Shown here: in pieces, positions 1 to 8,746 of the stretch
Position numbering within the stretch: the first letter of the stretch is position 1
How the letters are laid out: each line of letters opens with the position of its first letter
From: Alphaproteobacteria bacterium
Lineage (GTDB): Bacteria; Pseudomonadota; Alphaproteobacteria; JANSWW01
NCBI GenBank assembly: GCA_024743275.1
Contig: JANSWW010000002.1
Span: forward strand, 186,001-250,000
Reading direction: 5' to 3'
Length of the DNA stretch: 64,000 nucleotides
The notes under the pieces: model-generated
What the model saw: the letters and a program-made list of their open reading frames with translations, nothing else
Database searches by the model: none
What the model was told of the DNA's origin: nothing
Position numbers and translations under genes: made by a program

Positions 1-798
1 GTTGGTCAGCTTGCGGATCGTCGCGATGGCATCCAGCACTTTTTGGGAATGACCATGGGCGGTATCGACCACCAGAACGTCGACCCCGGCGTCGAACAAC
101 GCCTCCGCCCGGGCGATTCCCTCCGGCCCGGTCCCAGTCGCCGCCGCCGCCCGCAGCCGGCCGGCCGTGTCCTTCGCCGCCAACGGGTGGGCCTGGCTCT
201 TTTCGATGTCCTTGACGGTGATCAGCCCGACGCAGCGATAGGCCTCGTCGACCACCAGCAGCTTTTCGATCCGGTGCCGATGGAGCAGTTCCTTGGCGGC
301 GTTCCGGTCGATCTCCTCGGCCACCGTGACCAGGTTCTCCTTGGTCATGAGGTTGCGGACCGGCTCTTCCATGTTGAGCGCGAAGCGGACGTCCCGATTG
401 GTGAGGATGCCGACCAGCTTGCCGTCCGCCTCGGTCACCGGAATGCCGGAGATGCCGTTCTGGTCCATCAGGGCCAGCGCCTCGCCCAGGGTCGCGTCCG
501 GGCCGATGGTGACCGGGTTGACCACCATGCCGCTTTCGAACTTCTTGACCCGCCGGACCTCTTCGGCCTGCCGGTCGATGTCGAGATTGCGGTGGATGAC
601 CCCGATGCCGCCGGCCTGGGCCATGGCGATGGCGAGCCGGCTCTCGGTCACTGTGTCCATGGCGGAGGACAGCAACGGAATATTCAGGGTGATGTCGCGG
701 GTGACCTTGGTCGTGGTATCCGCTTCCGCCGGCAGAATGCTGGAGGCCTGCGGTTCGAGGAGGACGTCATCGAAGGTGAATGCGTCGCGGATTTCCAT
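1..798 (-). CDS. guaB: IMP dehydrogenase, N-terminal part (runs off left edge)
   Basis: Inosine-5'-monophosphate dehydrogenase oxidises IMP to XMP with NAD+, the committed step to GTP. Only about 266 N-terminal residues are inside the window. The protein opens MEIRDAFTFDDVLLEP, the usual start of the GuaB TIM barrel, followed by SAMDTVTE. Two CBS motifs lie at roughly residues 90-205, and the barrel resumes with VDVLVVDTAHGHSQ. The catalytic cysteine loop lies outside. An in-frame ATG five codons upstream (813) is an alternative start; neither has a convincing Shine-Dalgarno. Family assignment is secure from motifs; only the start is uncertain. Confidence 0.95.
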   Translation of the reverse strand, partial: MEIRDAFTFDDVLLEPQASSILPAEADTTTKVTRDITLNIPLLSSAMDTVTESRLAIAMAQAGGIGVIHRNLDIDRQAEEVRRVKKFESGMVVNPVTIGPDATLGEALALMDQNGISGIPVTEADGKLVGILTNRDVRFALNMEEPVRNLMTKENLVTVAEEIDRNAAKELLHRHRIEKLLVVDEAYRCVGLITVKDIEKSQAHPLAAKDTAGRLRAAAATGTGPEGIARAEALFDAGVDVLVVDTAHGHSQKVLDAIATIRKLTN

Positions 799-928
799 GG
801 AGCCCAATCCCATAATGGCAAGCGGCGGGACGTAATAGGCGGCGCACTATACACCGGAAGCCCCGCATGTCGAGAGGCCGTGTCCCGCGCCGTCGGAGAA
901 GCTGACTTGCGTCCAGGTTGACGGTCCC

Positions 929-961
929 GGAGCTGGTAAGGGAGTTGGTAAGGGAGTTGGT
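929..961. repeat. 12-bp tandem repeat upstream of guaB
   Basis: Two exact copies of GGTAAGGGAGTT (935-946 and 947-958) are flanked by partial units, giving a run of about 2.7 copies in the spacer between guaB and the broken fkbM gene. Nothing suggests it is coding. It is one of three spacer repeats in this window with a period of exactly 12. Confidence 0.7.
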
Positions 962-990
962 CACTGACCGGGCAGTTGCGGTCACTTCGG

Positions 991-1719
991 TCAGGCGAAG
1001 AAATTCAAAGACCGGCCATCGTCCGGACCGAATGTGCCATCGGCCCATGTCTCGAAGGCGTAATCGAACGGCAGCAGGAGTTGTTTCACCGCGTCGGAAT
1101 TCGGACCGCGCTCGATCAGGATCAGCGGCCGGCATCGCGCGATGGTCTCGAGCCCGCCTTTGATCACACTTTCTTCAAAGCCCTGCACATCGATCTTGAT
1201 GGCCTGGGGAGACAGCCGGTAGCTGTCCAATGTCCGAAGCGGAACGGTGACCTCCCTCACCTCGGCAATGCCACCCAGTTGGGCCTCCGCGACCGGGGCC
1301 TCCACCGGCCCTTCCAACAGGGTCGCCGCCTAGGAAAACTCGGTTCCGGAAGACGCGACGGGGACGCTCAATGTTGCCTCCCCCTCGCTGTCCCCGAGCG
1401 CAACGATCTCGATATCCATAGTGCCGACGGACCGGGCGATCCGTTGCAGCGCCGGTTCCAGATGAGGATTGGGTTCGAAGGAGTGGATCCTGGCGGTCTT
1501 GTGGACGGCCCGCACCGAAACGGCCGACTGGCCCATATTCGCCCCGATGTCGATGAAGACCGCCCCTTGGGGCAAGGCGGCGAAGGCCTCGAAGTCTGCT
1601 TCATGCACCCGGCCGAACAGAAGATTCATACGAATTTCGAGATATCTAACGAAGTCGTAGAGCCAAGGCACACGCCGAAGGATCCTCATCAAAATGCGTC
1701 GCACGGCGTCACCTCTCAT
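991..1719 (-). pseudogene. FkbM-family methyltransferase interrupted by an in-frame amber codon
   Basis: This is a class I SAM-dependent methyltransferase of the FkbM type, a family that commonly O-methylates sugars or secondary metabolites. The first 129 codons carry the SAM motif FIDIGANMGQ (residues 55-64) and FEPNP. A TAG at 1330-1332 (codon 130) then stops translation. The same frame continues without shift for 112 more codons, including the conserved KIDVQGFEESVIKGG region, to a TGA at 991. Apart from that one codon the gene looks intact, so it is a recent nonsense mutation, a sequencing error or a suppressed stop. Its ATG overlaps the rlmE stop (ATGA), suggesting translational coupling. 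Substrate cannot be inferred. Confidence 0.8.
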
Positions 1720-2426
1720 TCCTCGCTGGCCGGCCGGAACTCCTGTGCGATGACATAGGATTCAGCCGAGCCCTTGCGGCTGGCCGGGGGTTTCGCGTGC
1801 TTCACCGTCTCGAAGCGCCGCTTCATCTGATTGAGTAGGGTCTGTTCGGTCCCGCCGCGGAACACCTTGGCGACGAAGGTCCCGCCGGGGGCCAGCACCT
1901 CCTCGGCGAACATCAGGGCGGTCTCGACCAAGTTCATGATCCGCAAATGGTCGGTGCTGGCATGGCCGGTGGTGTTCGGCGACATGTCGGAAAGGACCAC
2001 GTCCGCCTCTCCGCCCAGGATTTCCTTCAACCGGTCGGGAGCGGAGTCGTCCAGGAAATCCATCTCCAGAAAGGTCGCCTGGGGCAAGGGGTCGATCGGC
2101 AACAGATCGATCCCGGCGACCGTCGCCCCCGGCGCGCGCTCCAGCGCGATCTGGGTCCAGCCCCCGGGGGCCGCGCCGAGATCGACGATCCGCTTCGCCC
2201 CTTTGAGGAAATGGAACTTGTCGTCCAACTCGATGAGCTTGAAGGCCGCCCGGGAGCGATAGCCGCGCCTCTGGGCCTCCTGGACATAGGGGTCGTTGAG
2301 CTGCCGCTCGAGCCAGCGGGTCGACGACGCGCTGCGCCGCTTGGCCGTCTTGACCCGCTCGGCCATGCCTTTCGTTCGCCCGCCGCTCCTGCCGGAACCG
2401 CGCCGGGATCCACCTGTCTTCGACAT
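1716..2426 (-). CDS. rlmE: 23S rRNA (uridine-2'-O-)-methyltransferase RlmE (FtsJ/RrmJ)
   Basis: It 2'-O-methylates the conserved A-loop uridine (U2552 in E. coli) of 23S rRNA during late 50S assembly. The 236-residue product has the SAM site VDLGAAPGGWTQ (81-92) and the complete K-D-K-E catalytic tetrad: K63, D147 in LSDMSPN, K187 in FVAKVF and E222 in SAESYV. A basic Gly/Arg/Ser-rich tail of about 40 residues precedes the Rossmann core, as is common in alphaproteobacteria. It lies 6 bp downstream of the Ppx/GppA gene and overlaps the fkbM start, so the three genes probably form one transcript. Confidence 0.95.
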   Translation of the reverse strand: MSKTGGSRRGSGRSGGRTKGMAERVKTAKRRSASSTRWLERQLNDPYVQEAQRRGYRSRAAFKLIELDDKFHFLKGAKRIVDLGAAPGGWTQIALERAPGATVAGIDLLPIDPLPQATFLEMDFLDDSAPDRLKEILGGEADVVLSDMSPNTTGHASTDHLRIMNLVETALMFAEEVLAPGGTFVAKVFRGGTEQTLLNQMKRRFETVKHAKPPASRKGSAESYVIAQEFRPASEE

Positions 2427-2432
2427 GTCAGC

Positions 2433-3617
2433 TCAATCCATATGGGAAATCGGGGAAGTCCCCACCCGCTGCCGTCGGTCGCCGTCGGTGCGTCCGTGAA
2501 GAACCGGAGCGCCTTCGCCGCCGACAGCGGCCTGGGCAGCGGCCTGGGGTGTCCGCTCATCCCGCCAGGACCGTATCAACTGCAGAATGATGCCTTCGCG
2601 CAAGCCCCGGTCGGCCACCCGAAGCCTTTCCGCCGGCCACCGGCGCAGGATCGCCTCCAAAATGGCGCAGCCGGCGAGGACCAGATCCGCCCGGTCCCGG
2701 CCGATACAGGGATGCGAGGCGCGCGCGGCATAGGACATGTTGATCAGCCGCTCGGTGACCTGATTGGCTGTCCGGCGGCTGAGAAAACAACCGTCGACCC
2801 GGCTGCGGTCGTAGCGTGGCAGATCGAGTTTGATGCCGGCGAGCGTGGTGACGGTTCCCGAGGTGCCGAGCACCTGGACCCGTCCCCGGCGCAATTCATG
2901 GCCGATCTCGCCGTCGCCGTCGAAATCGCGCAGGGCAAAGAGGGTTTCGTCCACCATCTTTCGATACGTCTCCGGCGTCACCTCGACCCCACCGAAGGCT
3001 TCCGCCAGGCCGACCACGCCGACCGGGATGGAATGGGTGGCGAGCAGCGATTGATGCCCCTGCCGCCCGAGCCGCAGCCAACTCACCTCCGTGCTGCCGC
3101 CCCCGATATCGAAGACCAGGGCATAGGGCCGGTGCCGGTCGAAAAGGGGCGCGCAGCCGGTGAGCGCCAGGCGGGCCTCCTCCTCGGCGGAGATGATCTC
3201 AAGGGACAGTCCCGTCTCCTCGGCGACCCTGGCGATGAAATCGGCGCCGTCCGGCGCCCGGCGGCAGGCCTCGGTCGCGACCAGGCGGGAGGCGATCACC
3301 GTTCGCCGCGACATCTTGTTGGCGCAGACCTTGAGGGCGGCCATCGCCCGGTCCACGGCCTCCGGCGACAGGCTGCCGATATCGTCGTGCCGTTCCCCCA
3401 GCCGAACGATCCGAGAGAAAGCGTCGATCACCCGGAACCCGGTCGGACCCTCCTTCCGCACGGGACGGGCCAAGAGCAAACGGCAATTGTTGGTTCCAAG
3501 ATCGAGGGCCGCGAAAACCGGCCCCTCCTGCCATCGCGGGGGATCGGTCGCACAGGACCGTCGGGGGGAGACGGTCTCCTCCCCATCGGTCCCTGATTTC
3601 CCTCCGCCCCGCGACAT
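2433..3617 (-). CDS. Ppx/GppA-family exopolyphosphatase / pppGpp phosphatase
   Basis: This is a member of the actin-fold ASKHA phosphatases that hydrolyse terminal phosphates of polyphosphate or pppGpp. The phosphate-1 loop ALDLGTNNCRLLLA is near residues 37-50, with a second glycine-rich loop in VFDIGGGSTEV and the late motif LGTSGTVTTLAG. I chose the ATG at 3617 (MSRGGGKSG) because a GAGAAGGGG-like Shine-Dalgarno precedes it. An upstream ATG at 3701 would add 28 residues unlike the family. The length of 394 residues fits the short, single-unit alphaproteobacterial form. In this group the gene is typically beside rlmE. Polyphosphate versus pppGpp preference cannot be told. Confidence 0.9.
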   Translation of the reverse strand: MSRGGGKSGTDGEETVSPRRSCATDPPRWQEGPVFAALDLGTNNCRLLLARPVRKEGPTGFRVIDAFSRIVRLGERHDDIGSLSPEAVDRAMAALKVCANKMSRRTVIASRLVATEACRRAPDGADFIARVAEETGLSLEIISAEEEARLALTGCAPLFDRHRPYALVFDIGGGSTEVSWLRLGRQGHQSLLATHSIPVGVVGLAEAFGGVEVTPETYRKMVDETLFALRDFDGDGEIGHELRRGRVQVLGTSGTVTTLAGIKLDLPRYDRSRVDGCFLSRRTANQVTERLINMSYAARASHPCIGRDRADLVLAGCAILEAILRRWPAERLRVADRGLREGIILQLIRSWRDERTPQAAAQAAVGGEGAPVLHGRTDGDRRQRVGTSPISHMD

Positions 3618-3715
3618 TCTGAAAAAACCCCTTCTCGAACGGCAATTTTTGTTAGCAAATGGCGCGTTGCGCTCAATTCCGGAGCACGACAAACACTGCA
3701 ATCCTTTACCCTAAC

Positions 3716-3743
3716 GTCCAGGCAAGCGGATAGTCCAGGCAAG
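3716..3743. repeat. 11-bp direct repeat, 17-bp period
   Basis: GTCCAGGCAAG occurs at 3716-3726 and again at 3733-3743, in the 265-bp spacer between the divergent Ppx/GppA gene and the chemoreceptor. The spacer must hold both promoters. A TATAAC hexamer at 3837-3842 is a possible -10 for the chemoreceptor, but I see no matching -35. The repeat could be an operator half-site pair or only a local duplication. Confidence 0.45.
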
Positions 3744-3882
3744 GCAGTGCGATTCACCAATGCGGGGGGATAGAGACACCTGGACGATTTTGGTCGCGCT
3801 ACCGTTTTGAATAGGTGGTTTCCAAGAAAAGGCTTGTATAACAAACATGTCATCGAGCTGTTTATAGGCGGAGCAAGTTGAG

Positions 3883-5979
3883 ATGAAGATAAGCGCTAAA
3901 ATTCCCGCATTCATTCTGGGAGGCGCTCTGGTCGCCGTCGTCGTCGTCGCGTTGATCTCGATCACGCAATCCCGCACCGCGCTGCTGGCGGGCGCCGGCG
4001 ACAAGCTCTCGGCCATCATCGACAACAAATCCAACAATATGCAGGTCTACCTCCAGTCGATCGAGAATGATCTGCTGGCGGTCGCCGAAAGCCAAATGAC
4101 GTCGAATGCGGTGACGAAGTTCGCGAATGGGTGGATCGCCCTTGGCGCAAATCAGACGGAAACCCTGCAAGCCCTCTACATCACGGAGAATAGTTTCCCG
4201 ACCGGAGAGAAGGACAAACTCTACGACGCCGGCGACGAGTCGGCCTATTCCGCCTTCCACGCGGAGTATCATCCCTGGTTCCACGCGTTCCTGCAGCGGA
4301 ACGGCTATTACGACATCTTCCTCTTCGATCTCGACGGCAACCTTGTCTACACCGTGTTCAAGGAGCTGGATTACGCGACGAATTTCGCGGCGGCCAATTC
4401 CGGCAAATGGGCCGCGACGGATCTCGGGAACGCCTACCGGGCGGCCCGCGACAGCGCCGTCGGCAGCATCTCCTTCTTTGATTTTAAGCCTTACGAACCG
4501 AGCTACGGGGCGCCCGCCAGTTTCATCTCGACCCCGATCGCGGACGCCAACGGTCAAAAGATCGGCGTGCTCGTCTTCCAGATGCCGATCGATAAGCTGA
4601 ATGCCGTCGTGCAAAGCAAGGCGGGCCTCGGCCGGACCGGCTATGTCGCCCTGGTCGGTGAAGACGGTCTCTTCCGAACCGATTCGAATGGCGACGATGA
4701 CGTCCAGGAAATTCTTCAGCGCCGCCTCGACGTGCCCTTCTTGGAGGCCGCCCTCAATGGCGAGACCGGCTATTCGGCCGTGACAATCGACGGTGTCCAG
4801 GAACTGACCGGCTATACCGGCTTCTCCTTCCACGGAACGCGCTACGCGCTGGTGGCGGTGGAAGAGGAACAGGAAATCGTCGAACCGATCAACGCGCTCA
4901 CGCTTCAGATTCTCGTGCTTTCCCTCGCCGCTCTGGTGGTGATCGGTGGCATCGGCTTCTATCTGGCCCGAACGATCACCACGCCGCTCACGCTGCTGTC
5001 GGACACCATGAGCAGGATCGGCCAAGGAGAGCTGCAGCTCGACGTCCCCGCCACCGGCCGCAAGGACGAGATCGGCGACATGGCCGCCGCCCTGGTCGAG
5101 TTGCGGGACAGCACCCGCCGGGCGAAGGAGTTGGAAGCGCGCCAGGAGGAGGAACGGCTCGCCGCCGAGGAGCAGCGCAACAACGCCATCCGCGAAATGG
5201 CCGACATCGTCGAGACCGAAACCAAGCGGAGCGTCGGTGAGGTCGGCGAAAAGACCGACGGCCTGCAACGCACGGCGGAAGACATGCGTTCGGCCGCCGG
5301 CCTCGTCGACGACAACGCGGGCTCGGTCGCGGCGGCGGCGGAACAGGCCCTGGCCAACTCGGAAGCCGTCGCGGCGGCGGCCACGGAACTCGCGCACTCC
5401 ATCAACGAGATCGCCGGCCGGGTCGGGGACGCCTCGTCGGTCGCGCAGACGGCGATGGGCCGGGCGGAGGACGTCAAGCGGGTCGTGGGCGGCCTGTCGG
5501 CGGCCGCCGAGAAGGTCACCGACGTGATCACCCTGATCTCGGACATCGCGGAACAGACCAACCTTCTGGCGCTCAACGCCACCATTGAGGCCGCCCGCGC
5601 CGGCGAGGCCGGCAAGGGCTTCGCGGTCGTCGCGTCGGAGGTGAAGAACCTCGCCACCCAGACCCAGAACTCGACCGGTGAAATCAGCAGCCAGGTCGAT
5701 GAGATGCGCAAGGTGACGGACGAGGCGGTGGAGGCGATCGAGGCGATCGTCGAGACCATCCAGCAGATCGGAAGCTCCACCACCGATATCGCCGCCGCCG
5801 TCGAGGAGCAAACGGCCGCGACGGACGAGATCGCCCGGAACGTCCAGCAGACCACCGAAGGCACGCGCGAGGTGACGGAGCGGATCTCGGACGTCTCGCG
5901 GGAATCCCAGCGCGTCAACGGCCTGGCCGACGAGGTGGCGGCGACCGCGGCGACCGCCGGGAGGATTGATCAACTCTAA
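3883..5979 (+). CDS. Methyl-accepting chemotaxis protein with dCACHE sensor
   Basis: A transmembrane chemoreceptor that passes ligand binding to CheA/CheW. Reading along the 698 residues there is a TM helix at about 9-30, a large periplasmic double-CACHE-like domain at about 35-325, a second TM at about 335-355, a HAMP domain after it, and a long coiled-coil signalling domain. The hairpin tip is canonical: [20 protein letters not shown] followed by [15 protein letters not shown]. There is no C-terminal CheR-docking pentapeptide; the protein ends GRIDQL. The start has GGCGGAG-like upstream sequence. It stands alone, with no che genes nearby, so it is a stray receptor feeding a pathway encoded elsewhere. 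The ligand is not predictable. Confidence 0.93.
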   Translation: MKISAKIPAFILGGALVAVVVVALISITQSRTALLAGAGDKLSAIIDNKSNNMQVYLQSIENDLLAVAESQMTSNAVTKFANGWIALGANQTETLQALYITENSFPTGEKDKLYDAGDESAYSAFHAEYHPWFHAFLQRNGYYDIFLFDLDGNLVYTVFKELDYATNFAAANSGKWAATDLGNAYRAARDSAVGSISFFDFKPYEPSYGAPASFISTPIADANGQKIGVLVFQMPIDKLNAVVQSKAGLGRTGYVALVGEDGLFRTDSNGDDDVQEILQRRLDVPFLEAALNGETGYSAVTIDGVQELTGYTGFSFHGTRYALVAVEEEQEIVEPINALTLQILVLSLAALVVIGGIGFYLARTITTPLTLLSDTMSRIGQGELQLDVPATGRKDEIGDMAAALVELRDSTRRAKELEARQEEERLAAEEQRNNAIREMADIVETETKRSVGEVGEKTDGLQRTAEDMRSAAGLVDDNAGSVAAAAEQALANSEAVAAAATELAHSINEIAGRVGDASSVAQTAMGRAEDVKRVVGGLSAAAEKVTDVITLISDIAEQTNLLALNATIEAARAGEAGKGFAVVASEVKNLATQTQNSTGEISSQVDEMRKVTDEAVEAIEAIVETIQQIGSSTTDIAAAVEEQTAATDEIARNVQQTTEGTREVTERISDVSRESQRVNGLADEVAATAATAGRIDQL

Positions 5980-6022
5980 CCTCGATCGTTCATTCGGGGA
6001 CCGTGCCCCGTCGCGTCCTTTG

Positions 6023-6068
6023 GGTGGCGGGCTTGCCCTGAAGCATATTTTAGGTGGCGGGCTTGCCC
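6023..6068. repeat. 16-bp direct repeat, 30-bp period
   Basis: GGTGGCGGGCTTGCCC occurs exactly at 6023-6038 and 6053-6068 in the spacer between the chemoreceptor and the dehalogenase. The second copy continues to form GCGGGC-TT-GCCCGC, an inverted repeat able to make a small hairpin. No gene overlaps it. Confidence 0.75.
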
Positions 6069-6126
6069 GCCTGGTCGCCGCCGCCTTTATTGTAGGTCGG
6101 CAACGGCGACAGGGAGGTAAGCCGCC

Positions 6127-6828
6127 ATGAGTTCTTCGGCCCATCCGGCGTTCGGCGATATCGGCGCCTGCGTCTTCGACGCTTACGGGACCCTGCTCGA
6201 TTTCAATTCGGCGGTCGACCGCTGCCGTGACGAGATCGGCGGCAAGGCCGACAAGCTCTCCGAGCTGTGGCGGCAGAAGCAGATCCAATACACCTGGCTG
6301 CGCGGGATGATGGGCCGGCACCAGGATTTCTGGCAGGTCACCGGCGATGCCCTCGATTTCTCGATGGAGGCGGTCGGCCTCGACGATCCGGCGGTCCGCC
6401 GAAAGCTGATGGCGGTCTACCGGACACTCGATTGCTTCCCCGAAGTGCCCGCCGTCCTGCGCCGCCTGAAAGAGGCCGGACTGAAGACGGCGATCCTCTC
6501 CAATGGCGAGCCGTCCATGCTGGAAGACGCGGTCCGCCATAACGGGTTGGAGGATCTGCTGGACGAGATCCTGTCGGTGGAAAGCGTCGGAGTCTTCAAA
6601 CCGGCACCCGCTGTCTACCAATTGGCCGTCGACCGGCTCGACGTCTCCAGGGAGCGGATCAGCTTCCAGACCTCGAATGCCTGGGACGCCGCCGGGGCCG
6701 GCCATTTCGGCTTCAAGATCGCCTGGTGCAATCGCTACGGCCAGCCGATGGAGCGCCTCGGCACGATGCCGGAGGCCACCATATCCACCCTGTCCGAATT
6801 GCCCGCCGTCCTCGGCCTGGATGCCTGA
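6127..6828 (+). CDS. Haloacid dehalogenase, type II ((S)-2-haloacid dehalogenase-like)
   Basis: A HAD-superfamily hydrolase resembling L-2-haloacid dehalogenases, which replace the halogen of short 2-haloalkanoates by hydroxyl through an aspartyl ester. The nucleophile is D18 in CVFDAYGTLLDF. Motif II is LSNGE, motif III lysine is in VGVFKPAP, and the subfamily signature FQTSNAWDAAGAGHFG is present. The usual SSNAWD has Thr in place of the first Ser, a mild change. At 233 residues it matches the family length. A Shine-Dalgarno GGGAGG precedes the ATG. Five bases separate it from the next gene, suggesting an operon of three small catabolic enzymes. The true substrate may not be halogenated. 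Confidence 0.85.
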   Translation: MSSSAHPAFGDIGACVFDAYGTLLDFNSAVDRCRDEIGGKADKLSELWRQKQIQYTWLRGMMGRHQDFWQVTGDALDFSMEAVGLDDPAVRRKLMAVYRTLDCFPEVPAVLRRLKEAGLKTAILSNGEPSMLEDAVRHNGLEDLLDEILSVESVGVFKPAPAVYQLAVDRLDVSRERISFQTSNAWDAAGAGHFGFKIAWCNRYGQPMERLGTMPEATISTLSELPAVLGLDA

Positions 6829-6833
6829 CCGCC

Positions 6834-7712
6834 ATGCTGCACCGCCCGGAGCCCTCAGGCGTTCTGCGTCACGTGACGGCCGGCGACGGCACCCGCCTCG
6901 CCTACCGTGTCTGGGGCGACTATCGCCATCATGCCCCGGTCGTCCTCTGCCTCGGCGGCCTCAGCCGGAACAGCCGGGACTTCGAGGATCTCGCCGAGGC
7001 GCTCAGTCCCACCCACCAGGTGATCGCCCCGGACTACCGTGGACGCGGCGAAAGCCAGTGGTGCGACTGGCGGCGCTACCGGCCGGAGGTCTATCTGGAT
7101 GACGTCCGGCATCTTCTCGCCGCCGAGGACCGCCACCGGATCATCGTCGTCGGCACCTCCCTCGGCGCCTTTCTCGGGATGGCGTTGGCGGCTGTCATGC
7201 CGTCATCCATCGCCGGTCTGGTCAATAACGACGCCGGTCCCGACGTGCCCCAGGACGGGTTGGCCTATATCATCGCCTATCTCTCCCATTGGCATCAGTT
7301 CGAGAGCTATGAGGCGGCGGTCGAGGACCTGAAGGGCTTCATGCCGCCGATGTCGCTCGACGGCGACGGGGCTTGGCTGCGCTTCGCCCAGGCCACGTTC
7401 AGGGTCGCGGAAGGCAATGCGCGGATCGGTGCGCGCGCGGTGCCCGACTGGGACCCGGACATCATCAAGCCTCTGAAACAGAGACCTCAGGACGACACCG
7501 ATCTGTGGGCGCTGTTCCGCGCCACCCACCCTTTCCCCAGCCTGCTGGTCCGGGGCGGGGTCAGCACTTTTTTGTTGGAGGAAACCGCCGCCAGGATGGT
7601 CGGCTCACATCCCCGCATGCAAAGGATCGATGTTCCCGGCGTCGGGCACACGCCCTCGTTGACCGAGCCCGACGTGCTTGCGACAATCCGATGCTTCATC
7701 GGCGATCTTTAA
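6834..7712 (+). CDS. Alpha/beta hydrolase
   Basis: An alpha/beta-hydrolase fold enzyme of 292 residues. The oxyanion HG-type region reads LCLGGLSRNSRDF, followed by PDYRGRGES. The nucleophile elbow is VGTSLGAF and the catalytic His is in GVGHTPSL near the end. The ATG at 6834 lies five bases after the dehalogenase stop; the frame is open further upstream but that part only overlaps the dehalogenase gene. Esterase, lactonase or dehalogenase-like activity are all possible, and its pairing with a haloacid dehalogenase does not settle which. It is followed at 23 bp by the dehydratase gene, likely in the same transcript. Confidence 0.85.
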   Translation: MLHRPEPSGVLRHVTAGDGTRLAYRVWGDYRHHAPVVLCLGGLSRNSRDFEDLAEALSPTHQVIAPDYRGRGESQWCDWRRYRPEVYLDDVRHLLAAEDRHRIIVVGTSLGAFLGMALAAVMPSSIAGLVNNDAGPDVPQDGLAYIIAYLSHWHQFESYEAAVEDLKGFMPPMSLDGDGAWLRFAQATFRVAEGNARIGARAVPDWDPDIIKPLKQRPQDDTDLWALFRATHPFPSLLVRGGVSTFLLEETAARMVGSHPRMQRIDVPGVGHTPSLTEPDVLATIRCFIGDL

Positions 7713-7735
7713 CGACGTCCCAGGAGGATCTCGGC

Positions 7736-8725
7736 ATGAGCCATCAGGCCCCCGACCCGTTGCCCAATCCTTCTGATATCATCGCCGCCGCCAACCGTTT
7801 GGCCGGTCATGCGGTGCGCACGCCGCTGCTGAATGCGCCCCTTCTCGACGACCTGGTCGGGACGCGGGTCCTGGTCAAACCCGAGATGTTGCAGCGAACC
7901 GGCTCCTTCAAGTTCCGCGGGGCCTATAACCGGATCTCGATGATTCCCGAGGCAGACCGCGAAAAAGGCGTCATCGCCTTTTCCTCCGGCAATCATGCCC
8001 AGGGCGTGGCCTGCGCCGCCCGCGACTTCGGCATCCGGGCGACCATCGTCATGCCGGCCGACGCGCCGCACATCAAGGTGGAGAACACACGCTCCTACGG
8101 CGCCGACGTCCGGCTCTACGACCGCTACCGCGAGAACCGGCAGGCGATCGGAGAGGCCTTGGCGGCGGAAACCGGCGCCACGCTGGTCAAGCCCTATGAC
8201 GATCCGGGCATCATCGCCGGACAGGGCACGGTCGGCCTGGAGATCGCCGAGCAGGCGGCCGAACTGGGGATGAAACCCGACATCGTGCTGGTGTGCTGTG
8301 GCGGCGGCGGACTGGTCAGCGGCACGGCGCTGGCGCTGTCGGAATATCTTCCGCACGCCGACGTCTATTCCGTCGAACCGGCCGGCTTCGACGACACCGC
8401 CCGGTCCCTGGCCGCGGGCGAGCGGTTGGAGAACGCGCCGGGCGCGGCCTCGATCTGCGACGCGCTTTTGGCCTCGACCCCGGGCGAACTGACCTTCGCG
8501 CTGATCAGCCGCTTCCTCAAAGGGGGATTAATGGTGACCGACACGGAAGCGCTCGACGCCATGGCCGTCGCCTTCCGCTATCTCAAACTGGTCTCGGAGC
8601 CCGGTGGCGCGGTCGCGCTGGCGGCCCTTTTGGCCGGGCGGGTGGATGTTCGCGGCAAGACCGTCGCCGTCGTCATGTCAGGCGGCAATGTCGATCCCGC
8701 CCGTTTCCGGGAAGCCTTGGCGTAA
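7736..8725 (+). CDS. Threonine/serine dehydratase (PLP-dependent)
   Basis: A fold-type II PLP enzyme of the threonine ammonia-lyase / serine racemase group, which converts threonine or serine to the 2-oxo acid and ammonia. The PLP lysine is K59 in TGSFKFRGA, the phosphate-binding loop is VLVCCGGGGLVSG, and SSGNHAQGVA is the conserved Asn-containing turn. The 329-residue length and the absence of an ACT regulatory domain point to the catabolic or racemase-like form rather than IlvA. A strong AGGAGG lies 8-10 bases before the ATG. A small CCCGG-CAAAA-CCGGG hairpin at 8731-8745 separates it from the convergent mltG. Confidence 0.88.
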   Translation: MSHQAPDPLPNPSDIIAAANRLAGHAVRTPLLNAPLLDDLVGTRVLVKPEMLQRTGSFKFRGAYNRISMIPEADREKGVIAFSSGNHAQGVACAARDFGIRATIVMPADAPHIKVENTRSYGADVRLYDRYRENRQAIGEALAAETGATLVKPYDDPGIIAGQGTVGLEIAEQAAELGMKPDIVLVCCGGGGLVSGTALALSEYLPHADVYSVEPAGFDDTARSLAAGERLENAPGAASICDALLASTPGELTFALISRFLKGGLMVTDTEALDAMAVAFRYLKLVSEPGGAVALAALLAGRVDVRGKTVAVVMSGGNVDPARFREALA

Positions 8726-8746
8726 CCGCTCCCGGCAAAACCGGGA

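Noticed and set aside
1330..1332. In-frame TAG read as pyrrolysine
   Set aside because: FkbM enzymes do not use pyrrolysine, the MttB-family gene in the window has no in-frame TAG, and no pyl genes are visible.
3862..6705. Very long open frame on the minus strand opposite the chemoreceptor and dehalogenase
   Set aside because: Runs antisense through two genes with clear domains; its product is Arg/Gly/Asp-rich with no recognisable motif, as expected from high-GC codon bias.
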